64,000 nucleotides of DNA from Acidobacteriota bacterium (GTDB lineage Bacteria; Acidobacteriota; Terriglobia; Terriglobales; Acidobacteriaceae), in assembly GCA_023410055.1 (NCBI GenBank), contig JAEYQK010000007.1, forward strand, positions 5,561-69,560, written 5' to 3'. The position numbers and the translations under genes are program-made. This document shows positions 57,670 through 64,000 of the stretch, one piece after another. Position 1 is the first letter of the stretch, and every line of letters begins with the position of its first letter. The notes under the pieces are model-generated. The model was not told where the DNA came from. It did no database searches and saw nothing but the letters and a program-made list of their open reading frames with translations.

Positions 57670-59811
57670 ATGGCAAGGCGAACTCTCGACAATCCGGCTT
57701 ATTACCTTAATCGTGAAAGCTCCTGGCTCGACTTCGACTTCAGAGTGCTCGAAGAAGCTGAGGACGAAGGGAACCCGTTGCTGGAGCGGGTGAAGTTTCT
57801 CGCGATCTCGGCCAGCAACCTGGACGAGTTTTTTGAAGTTCGAGTAGCTGGACTACTGCAGCGGATTGAAGACGGACTCAGCGATACTGGTCCTGACGGC
57901 CTCTCTGCTACAGAGGAGTTGAACCTAATCTCCGAGAAGTGTCACGAACTGGTGGATGCTCAGTATCGCTGCTGGAATGAGCAACTGCGCCCGGCACTCT
58001 CGGAGAATGGCATTCGCGTGCTCGGGTTGAAGGAACTCAGCACTGGCGCGCGCCAGTACGTGACCGAGTACCGCGAAAAAGAGCTCGATCCACTGCTTAC
58101 GCCGGTGACTGTGGATCCGGCTCACCCGTTCCCGCGTGTTCTGAACAAGGCTTTGTGCCAGGCGTTGCTGCTGAAGCGGCGGCGCAGGTCAGCAATGACG
58201 TACATGGGTGTGGTGACGGTGCCCAGGGCATTGCCGCGATTCATCCGCCTGCCGCGAACGGGCGATACGGACGATTACGTGTTTCTTGCTGATATCGTCG
58301 CTGCACACGCGGCGGAAATGTATCGCGGTTACGACATCATTTCGGAAGCGGCGTTCCGAATAACTCGAAACAGCAATCTGTATTTTCTGGAAGAAGAAGC
58401 AAGAAGCCTGCTCGAATCGGTTCGGGCCGAGTTGCACAACCGTCGCAAGGGTGATGCCGTTCGTCTTGAAATCGAGGCGGATGCGAATGAGGACGTCGTT
58501 GATCGATTGCGGAACAACTTCGGGCTGAATCCCTGGCAGGTATTTCGAACCGATGGCCCTGTAAACCTGTCGCGACTGATGTTTCTGTACAAGGAAACGG
58601 ATCGGCCGGACCTCAAATATAAACCATTCACGTCGCGCGAATTACATCTGCCGAGGAGTTCGAAGGATATCTTCGACAGCCTGCGCAGACGTGACATACT
58701 GCTGCATCACCCGTTTGATTCGTACAAACCTGTGGTTTCGTTCATTGCGTCGGCAGCGACCGACCCGCAGGTGCTTTCGATCAAGCAAACGCTGTATCGA
58801 ACGGATGAAGACTCCCCGATCGTGCAGGCGCTGATCGATGCCGCCGCGGCTGGGAAAGAAGTGACCGTTGTCGTCGAACTGAAGGCGCGTTTCGACGAGG
58901 GTCCCAATATACGCTGGGCGAGATCGCTGGAAGATGCCGGAGTACAGGTCTTTCACGGACTTGTGGGTCTGAAGACGCACTGCAAACTTGCGCTGCTTGC
59001 GCGAAAGGATCCGGACAACACGATCCGGCAGTACGCGCACCTCGGAACTGGCAATTACAGTCCTACGACGGCGAAGCTGTACACGGACTTGAGTCTGCTG
59101 ACGTGCGATCCTGAGATCACCATCGCGGTGCACGACGTCTTTAATTTCCTGACTGCCTATTCGGAGTATCCGAATTACGATCCGCTGGCCGTGGCGCCGG
59201 TCGATCTTGCCGAGAAGACGATGGCACTGATCGCAAGAGAAGCGGAACACGCGCGCAAGGGGCGTCCTGCACATATCATCGCGAAGATGAATTCGCTGCT
59301 GGATGCGGGCGTGATTCGAGAGCTGTACCGCGCATCTCAGGCGGGAGTAAAAGTCGACCTGATCGTGCGCGGAATGTGCGGGTTGCGTCCGGGAGTGCCG
59401 GGAGTGAGTAGCCGTATCCAGGTGAGGAGTGTCGTGGGGCGATTCCTGGAGCATAGCCGCGTCTTCTATTTCGCTAACGGAGGCGAGGAGGAAGTCTGGC
59501 TAGGGAGCGGTGATTGGAGAGCCAGAAACCTGTACGCGCGGGTTGAAGTACAATTCCCGGTTAGGGACCCGATCCTTCGCCAAAGGATCAAAGACGAAAT
59601 CATGCACGCCTATTTAGCCGATTCCTGCAAAGCCAGAATTCTCAGGTCGGACGGAACCTATGTGCGTCCGGCCAGGAAGGGAAGATGCGGATTTTCGGCA
59701 CAGAACTTTCTGATTGCCATTGCAGAAGGGAAGAAGGACTTGGGCGCTATCCCGACGGTAAAAGGGCCGACCCCCAGGCGAGCGAAGCGTACAGCATCTG
59801 CCAGCAGGTAA
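57670..59811 (+). CDS. ppk: Polyphosphate kinase 1
   Basis: Makes long-chain polyphosphate from ATP. 713 aa from the ATG at 57670 (an upstream GTG/ATG is possible). N-terminal PPK domain begins NPAYYLNRESSWLDFDFRVL with FLAISASNLDEFFEVRVAGL. The catalytic domain has LSIKQTLYRT, the phospho-His region AHLGTGNYSPTTAKLYTDLS (about 456-475, H457) and the second active-site region VVGRFLEHSRVFYFAN (about 587-602, H594). The C-terminus YVRPARKGRCGFSAQNF and a basic tail are normal. It is followed 11 bp later by sixA and then by a convergent ppx. Confidence 0.94.
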   Translation: MARRTLDNPAYYLNRESSWLDFDFRVLEEAEDEGNPLLERVKFLAISASNLDEFFEVRVAGLLQRIEDGLSDTGPDGLSATEELNLISEKCHELVDAQYRCWNEQLRPALSENGIRVLGLKELSTGARQYVTEYREKELDPLLTPVTVDPAHPFPRVLNKALCQALLLKRRRRSAMTYMGVVTVPRALPRFIRLPRTGDTDDYVFLADIVAAHAAEMYRGYDIISEAAFRITRNSNLYFLEEEARSLLESVRAELHNRRKGDAVRLEIEADANEDVVDRLRNNFGLNPWQVFRTDGPVNLSRLMFLYKETDRPDLKYKPFTSRELHLPRSSKDIFDSLRRRDILLHHPFDSYKPVVSFIASAATDPQVLSIKQTLYRTDEDSPIVQALIDAAAAGKEVTVVVELKARFDEGPNIRWARSLEDAGVQVFHGLVGLKTHCKLALLARKDPDNTIRQYAHLGTGNYSPTTAKLYTDLSLLTCDPEITIAVHDVFNFLTAYSEYPNYDPLAVAPVDLAEKTMALIAREAEHARKGRPAHIIAKMNSLLDAGVIRELYRASQAGVKVDLIVRGMCGLRPGVPGVSSRIQVRSVVGRFLEHSRVFYFANGGEEEVWLGSGDWRARNLYARVEVQFPVRDPILRQRIKDEIMHAYLADSCKARILRSDGTYVRPARKGRCGFSAQNFLIAIAEGKKDLGAIPTVKGPTPRRAKRTASASR

Positions 59812-59822
59812 AATAGTCTCGA

Positions 59823-60356
59823 ATGATCGTTTACTTCCTTAGACACGCAAGCGCGGGGCAGAGCAAAGCCAATCCGACAGCAGACGCAAAAAGGCCTCTG
59901 GACAAAGAAGGAATCGAACAGTCCGGACAGATGGGCCGCGCACTGGCGGCGCTTGATGTTCAAGTAGATGCCGTCATATCCAGTCCGCTCAAGCGCGCGT
60001 CACAAACCGCAGCATTGGTCGGCAATGAGATTGGTTTCGATTCAAAGATAACGTTCAGTCCGGCACTTCAGCCGGATGCTTCTTTCGAGAGCTTTCGGGA
60101 CTTGCTTGGGAAGCACGCCAAGCAGGAAGCGATCATGGTTGTTGGGCATAATCCATCGTTGAGCCGGTTCCTTAGTATGCTGGTGAGCGCCGGTGCAAAC
60201 GATCGCGCGGTTGACCTGAAGAAGGGTGCCGTTGCCAAGCTTGAGTTCAGTAATCGACACACGGCGGAATTGATGTGGTGCATAACTCCGAAACTGGTAC
60301 GAGCCTTTTACGACAGTTCGGCGGACAATTCACGCCCGAAAACTTCGCGGAAATAG
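59823..60356 (+). CDS. sixA: SixA-like phosphohistidine phosphatase
   Basis: Removes phosphate from phosphohistidine; in E. coli SixA acts on the nitrogen PTS. 177 aa; histidine phosphatase superfamily signature MIVYFLRHASAG with R7-H8 (phospho-acceptor), PLKRASQTAALV (second Arg) and VVGHNPSLS (second His). It lies 11 bp after ppk1, so probably shares its transcript. The C-terminal ~16 codons overlap the end of the ppx gene on the opposite strand. Whether it acts on PPK1 (which has a phosphohistidine intermediate) is speculation. Confidence 0.88.
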   Translation: MIVYFLRHASAGQSKANPTADAKRPLDKEGIEQSGQMGRALAALDVQVDAVISSPLKRASQTAALVGNEIGFDSKITFSPALQPDASFESFRDLLGKHAKQEAIMVVGHNPSLSRFLSMLVSAGANDRAVDLKKGAVAKLEFSNRHTAELMWCITPKLVRAFYDSSADNSRPKTSRK

Positions 60357-61813
60357 GCACTCTCTTTTTCCAACGCCCATAATTCCAGGTCCGCGCTTCC
60401 GCGTTTGGTCGTAAGCAAAAAAGTTACCTGCCCTGCCTTTATGCGGTACCTGATATTGTTTACGATCCCATGCCGGCTTTGATCGAGTGCACGGGCAAGG
60501 CGAAGGAGCATTACCGCCCTTGGCACAAGTGATTGTTCTTCCGCTTTCAGCGGACGCATCGGGCGGCTTTCAGGATCGGGCCGCGATCGACCTACGTAGC
60601 GCGTTATGGCCGCAATAACCTGCCGCTGATAGACGCTGTAGCCGAAGATCTCCGAGTTGGAGATTATGTAGTACGCATGACGGCGGCGTCCTGAGCGGTT
60701 GATGTAGGAACCCACTTCCTGGAGCATGGCGGCCGCAGCAAGCCAATCTTTGTATTCAGACGGCAGTTGATGAATGCGCTGGAGGCCTTCAAACAAGCTC
60801 ATACAAAGCCCGTGAATGCGCTCGGCATATTTCAGATCCACACCGAAATGGCGGCCCATATCAACGAGGGCACTTTGCCGCTGGGAAACGATTTGTGAGT
60901 GGAAGCGCGTTTCGCTGTCGTAGTCGGATGCCATCTGGGCGATGAGGCCATCGCGAAGACCGAGCGGAGAAAAACGAAAGCGAGTAAGTTCAAGACGAGA
61001 GAGCAGTTCGGCGTAAACACAAGCGCCGGCGACAATGATCTCGGCGCGTCGAGGGCCAATACCATGAAGTGTTGCGCGCTGCTGCATATCGAGCTTCGAG
61101 ATATCTCGCGCGATTCTCAAAACGGCTTGGCGTGGCACGAGGCTGGAGCCAGTGCGTGCCAATGATGCAAGAGCTGCCGCTGTTCCGGATGTTGCAATAA
61201 CGTCGGTTCGGCGTGACTCCTGGATGCTACTGCTGACGCGGTCTAGTTCTTTGGCAATGTAATCGCGAAGGCGTTCTACCTGTTTCTTTTTTGGCGGATC
61301 ACTCTGGAGAAATTCTTGTGTCAGGCGAACTGCTCCTAGTGGCAGGCTGAACATATTGCGGATCTGGCCATCGTCCGAAACTGTCAATTCACAACTACCG
61401 CCGCCAAGGTCAATTAGCAGAGCGCGATCATGCGCGATGCGCATGTTGGAGATCACGGCCAGGTGAATGAGGCGACCTTCCTCGAGTCCACTAATGATTT
61501 CAACGTTCCATCCTACGGCGGACTTGACCCAGTCAACAAAGACGGACGAATTGCGCGCATCGCGTAAAGGGCTGGTTGCGGTGATGCGCGTTGCATGAAT
61601 GCCGTAGGACTGGGCTGATTTGTAGAACCGCTGAAGTACGCGGATGGTGTGAGCCATCGCGTCGGACGAAAGAATGCCGGTCTGAAAGACCGATTGGCCT
61701 AGACGCGTGACTTCGCGATCTTCGTGAAGGACCTTGAGCCGTCCTTTGCTCAGGCGAGCGATCTTAAGGCGAACCGAGTTGGCGCCAATGTCGACGGCAG
61801 CGAAGGTCGGCAT
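60308..61813 (-). CDS. ppx: Exopolyphosphatase/guanosine pentaphosphate phosphatase (Ppx/GppA family)
   Basis: Cuts terminal phosphate from polyphosphate and/or converts pppGpp to ppGpp. 501 aa, ATG with AAGGAGAGC before it. N-terminal ASKHA fold: FAAVDIGANSVRLKIARLSK (P-loop 1), ATSPLRDARNSSVFVDWV, EIISGLEEGRLIHLAV, LLIDLGGGSCELTV (P-loop 2) and the C-terminal HD-like part with LPSEYKDWLAAAAMLQEVGS. The E/SGxEE and DxGGGS motifs are intact. It runs towards sixA and overlaps it by 49 bp tail to tail, so polyphosphate-making and -breaking genes sit in opposite orientation. Confidence 0.92.
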   Translation of the reverse strand: MPTFAAVDIGANSVRLKIARLSKGRLKVLHEDREVTRLGQSVFQTGILSSDAMAHTIRVLQRFYKSAQSYGIHATRITATSPLRDARNSSVFVDWVKSAVGWNVEIISGLEEGRLIHLAVISNMRIAHDRALLIDLGGGSCELTVSDDGQIRNMFSLPLGAVRLTQEFLQSDPPKKKQVERLRDYIAKELDRVSSSIQESRRTDVIATSGTAAALASLARTGSSLVPRQAVLRIARDISKLDMQQRATLHGIGPRRAEIIVAGACVYAELLSRLELTRFRFSPLGLRDGLIAQMASDYDSETRFHSQIVSQRQSALVDMGRHFGVDLKYAERIHGLCMSLFEGLQRIHQLPSEYKDWLAAAAMLQEVGSYINRSGRRRHAYYIISNSEIFGYSVYQRQVIAAITRYVGRSRPDPESRPMRPLKAEEQSLVPRAVMLLRLARALDQSRHGIVNNIRYRIKAGQVTFLLTTKRGSADLELWALEKESAYFREVFGRELSAELS

Positions 61814-61861
61814 GCTCTCCTTACCGCTGATAATTGTAGTTCAATTCGAAGTGGGGCCAGA

Positions 61862-63646
61862 TCAATTCTGCGCAGGTGGTGAAGCGGCGACTTGAGGAAG
61901 TCCGATCGTTTTCAGAATTGCGACAAACTCCGCATTATGTCTGTGCGCATCCAGCTTGGGATCCACAGCGAGGAGCACCCTCCAGCCGCAACGTTCATCC
62001 ACGGCAGTGCGCAGCCATTCCAGTCCGTTCTCGACTTCTCCCAGCCCCATATAGATAGCCGCTATCCAGTAACCCGGAACGTAGGCCGTTGCGCGGATAG
62101 CAAGGATTCTATCTAGCAAGGAACGGGCTTCGTCTTTTTGACCCGCGACGCCCAGGCCGTGAGCAAGATTTGCCATGAGCACCGCACCGTCTGGAGCGCA
62201 GGCAAGGGCGTCTCTGTAACTTGCAACGGCATCGTCGTAGTGGCCCATCGCTTCGTAAATTTGCCCGAGAATGGCGCGGATAACGGAGAAGTTCGGTTCC
62301 ATTTCAATGCATTCGATACACGGTTTGATCGCTTCCTCGAACCTGCGAGCGAAATAGTATGCGTTCGCGAGCGCCGCGTAGGGGTAAGGCGATGTCGGCA
62401 TAAGCTCGCGAGAATGCAACGCGGCCCTGATGGAGTCGTCGCGACGTCCGATTGCGCAGAGCAGTCTTGCATAGGATTGGTACGCGTATGCTGAGCCTGG
62501 ACTTATCTGTAAAGCGCGCTGGAAACTTCGTTCAGCCGCTGTCCAATCAGCCTCGTAAAAGAAATGCGCGCATCCGAGGGCGACGATGGCGTCCGGGAGA
62601 TCAGGGCAAAGTTCGAGAGCAATGGATGCTTCTTGACGTAGTCGCTCGACATTAACGGAGGGCTGCAGGATTCCATAATGCATCATGCTCGCATGAGTCC
62701 TTGCGAGCGCGGCATGAGCCCTGGCAAACTCGGGATCTTCTTTTATGGCGTGCTCGAGGAAGCCAATGGCGCGCCAGAATGATGGTTCACTCCATTGCCT
62801 TGCAAAGTGACTGGCTTTCAATGCCTTTCCATAGGCACTCGGGCTGGTTCCGTGTTCGGCAGAGATGGCGCCGGGGATTACCTGCAAGATAGAACAGGCG
62901 ACTTGAAGAGTCAGCGCATCCTGAACACGAAACGGGTCCGAGACTTGGCGCGAATAAGTCTCAGACCAGACACATTCACGGTTTTCATCTCTTAAGAGTT
63001 TCACGGACACGCGAACGTGATCGTTCGTTCTGATCATGCTGCCGCAGAGGAAGTAGTCGGCATCAATGTTCCATTCTGCCAACGATTCAATCGACGAATC
63101 TCCGCGGTGAGCCGGTTTCAGCACTGGAATGACTACCTTGATGTTGGAATGGGGGTCGGCCAATTGAACGATCATCTGTTCCGTTAGCCAGTCAGCGAAG
63201 TAGTCGTGCTCGGCGGTGCTGAGGTTTTGAAACGGCAGCACAGCTATACGGATGGAGTCGCCCGGTTGGGGAGAAAGGACTGGTTTTGGTTCTACCAGCA
63301 ACCGATAGCCGCTGCTTCCGACTGTCTCGATGAGCCTAGGGTGCCGGGGTGTGTCTCCGAGCGACTGGCGCAGCTTGCGAATGGCAGTGTTCAGGCCCGC
63401 CTCTGCGTCGCTGTCGCTTTCGGACCAGACGGAAGCACATAGCTCTTGGCGGGTCACGAGCTGTCCGGGGCGTTGCAACAGAATGGCAAGTATCTGAAAC
63501 GGCTTTTCCTGGATTCGGACCCTTTCGCCATTGTGGAACAACTCGCCGGAAACTAGGTCAGCAGTCCAGTCGAGAAACTGAACTCTCGTACATTCGTCCG
63601 CTGATGCTGCTTCTCGAGTTGTGTTCGCCGAGTTAGGGCTGCTCAT
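61862..63646 (-). CDS. CadC-like winged-helix regulator with TPR repeats
   Basis: 594 aa. N-terminal OmpR-type winged-helix DNA-binding domain (about 22-118, FLDWTADLVSGELFHNGERV, PFQILAILLQRPGQLVTRQE, IRKLRQSLGDTPRHPRLIET and VGSSGYRLL). Then a TolB/adenylate-cyclase-like N region (IRIAVLPFQNLSTAEHDYFA DWLTEQM) and about nine TPR units from about 270 (ALARTHASMMHYGI, AERSFQRALQISPGSAYAYQ, YPYAALANAYYFARRFEEAI, and others). No membrane helix is evident, unlike CadC, so it is probably cytoplasmic. Dozens of such paralogues occur in Acidobacteriota genomes. A palindrome AGAATCGATTCT lies in the divergent spacer upstream. Confidence 0.88.
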   Translation of the reverse strand: MSSPNSANTTREAASADECTRVQFLDWTADLVSGELFHNGERVRIQEKPFQILAILLQRPGQLVTRQELCASVWSESDSDAEAGLNTAIRKLRQSLGDTPRHPRLIETVGSSGYRLLVEPKPVLSPQPGDSIRIAVLPFQNLSTAEHDYFADWLTEQMIVQLADPHSNIKVVIPVLKPAHRGDSSIESLAEWNIDADYFLCGSMIRTNDHVRVSVKLLRDENRECVWSETYSRQVSDPFRVQDALTLQVACSILQVIPGAISAEHGTSPSAYGKALKASHFARQWSEPSFWRAIGFLEHAIKEDPEFARAHAALARTHASMMHYGILQPSVNVERLRQEASIALELCPDLPDAIVALGCAHFFYEADWTAAERSFQRALQISPGSAYAYQSYARLLCAIGRRDDSIRAALHSRELMPTSPYPYAALANAYYFARRFEEAIKPCIECIEMEPNFSVIRAILGQIYEAMGHYDDAVASYRDALACAPDGAVLMANLAHGLGVAGQKDEARSLLDRILAIRATAYVPGYWIAAIYMGLGEVENGLEWLRTAVDERCGWRVLLAVDPKLDAHRHNAEFVAILKTIGLPQVAASPPAQN

Positions 63647-63691
63647 ATCGGGTTATCCCGACAAATCAAGAACCTGGGCTGAGGATTGCCC

Positions 63692-63703
63692 AGAATCGAT
63701 TCT
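63692..63703. promoter_or_regulatory. Perfect 12-bp palindrome between divergent genes
   Basis: Seen: AGAATCGATTCT at 63692-63703 in the 116-bp spacer between the winged-helix regulator and the Rsm22 gene. Two more imperfect elements flank it: CTGGGC-N8-GCCCAG just upstream and CGGG-TTAT-CCCG nearer to 63646. Possible operator of the regulator itself. Confidence 0.4.
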
Positions 63704-63762
63704 AAACCGCTTGCTAAGGTTACTCCACCATCTCGGGAGATCAGTTCAACAGATTACAGGTA

Positions 63763-64000
63763 ATGTATAAATTCCTCATGGGCCTTCCAGAATCTCTTCA
63801 GCGAGCGGTCGATGAGACGAGCGCGGCTGGCAACTCCAAGGCGCTTCCTGGCGCGGTGACGAAACTGACGGAGCGCTACAAATGCGGCGATTACGCCCAG
63901 GCACCGCTGGATTCCCACGCCGCACGAGTTGCGTACCTCCAGGTGAGAATGCCGGCCACATTCGCGGCGAACGCACACGTATTCAGTAAGGTTGCGGGGC
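63763..64000 (+). CDS. Rsm22-like small-subunit rRNA methyltransferase, 5' part only
   Basis: Runs off the window. From the ATG at 63763 (or 63778) the frame reads MYKFLMGLPESLQRAVDETS, then about 60 more residues including ALPGAVTKLTERYKCGD, APLDSHAARVAYLQVRMPAT and FAANAHVFSKV. The combination LPxSLxxAV near the start and AYLxVRMPATFAA is the N-terminal signature of the Rsm22/mitochondrial-type 12S rRNA methyltransferase family in bacteria (SAM-dependent, acts on small-subunit rRNA or on ribosome assembly). The SAM-binding part lies beyond base 64000. The ATG at 63763 has only a weak AGG 2 bases upstream. Divergent from the CadC-like gene. Confidence 0.72.
   Translation, partial: MYKFLMGLPESLQRAVDETSAAGNSKALPGAVTKLTERYKCGDYAQAPLDSHAARVAYLQVRMPATFAANAHVFSKVAG

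Noticed and set aside
1..64000. CRISPR array, tRNA, rRNA, insertion sequence or prophage
   Set aside because: No regular spaced repeats, transposase, integrase, phage structural gene or RNA gene could be recognised on either strand.

Overview
The window looks like a piece of an Acidobacteriota chromosome, probably class Terriglobia ('Candidatus Koribacter'/Terriglobales-like). This is inference from the gene families and style: a CadC-type winged-helix regulator fused to TPRs, several sigma-54 activators, UpxY-type antitermination, secreted DUF4412/SnoaL-like proteins and short phrase-like repeats in the spacers. No rRNA, tRNA, CRISPR array, intact IS or prophage was recognised.

Layout. 163-6059: a secreted GH27 alpha-galactosidase, a CCA-adding enzyme, a sensor kinase/sigma-54 response regulator pair and a PilZ protein. 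6170-38492: one very large exopolysaccharide (EPS) locus, all on the + strand and mostly with overlapping or nearly touching genes. It opens with a receiver-less sigma-54 activator that has a good -24/-12 promoter and two perfect inverted repeats in front of it. Then come a terminator, a ~500-nt leader and a UpxY/NusG-like antiterminator. The assembly genes follow: nucleotide-sugar epimerase/dehydratase, AAA-TonB fusion ATPase, initiating sugar transferase, BY-kinase, glycosyltransferases, Wzy-like polymerase, Wzx flippase, decorating enzymes (formyltransferase/propeller protein, FkbM methyltransferase, phosphotransferase-like protein), a beta-helix protein and Wza.

The end of the EPS locus (33195-38492) is the most unusual part: a methyltransferase, a lactate-racemase (LarA)-like protein, an ATP-grasp ligase, phosphosulfolactate synthase (ComA) and phosphosulfolactate phosphatase (ComB). 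ComA and ComB make 3-sulfolactate from phosphoenolpyruvate and sulfite. No gene for the later steps towards coenzyme M is present. I propose that sulfolactate is made here, possibly isomerised, and attached by the ATP-grasp enzyme to the EPS or another cell-surface amine, giving a sulfonated polymer. This is a hypothesis from gene context.

38493-49267: a spacer with a strong hairpin and a small Cys/His-rich acidic protein on the - strand, a secreted M28 peptidase, then a carbamoyl-phosphate-centred cluster (cyclic-2,3-diphosphoglycerate-synthetase-like GTPase, OTC, carbamate kinase, aspartate carbamoyltransferase, ornithine aminotransferase), and a secreted M2 dipeptidase on the - strand. 49268-52573: a - strand operon of a secreted trypsin-like/TPR protease, a zinc-ribbon membrane protein and a DUF2569 protein, which looks more AT-rich than its surroundings and abuts a gene remnant. 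53035-57336: small secreted or membrane proteins, a NapH/MauN-like ferredoxin membrane protein and a lone glycosyltransferase. 57670-61813: polyphosphate genes ppk1, sixA and ppx, the last converging on sixA. 61862-64000: a CadC-like TPR regulator diverging from the 5' end of an Rsm22-family gene cut by the window edge.
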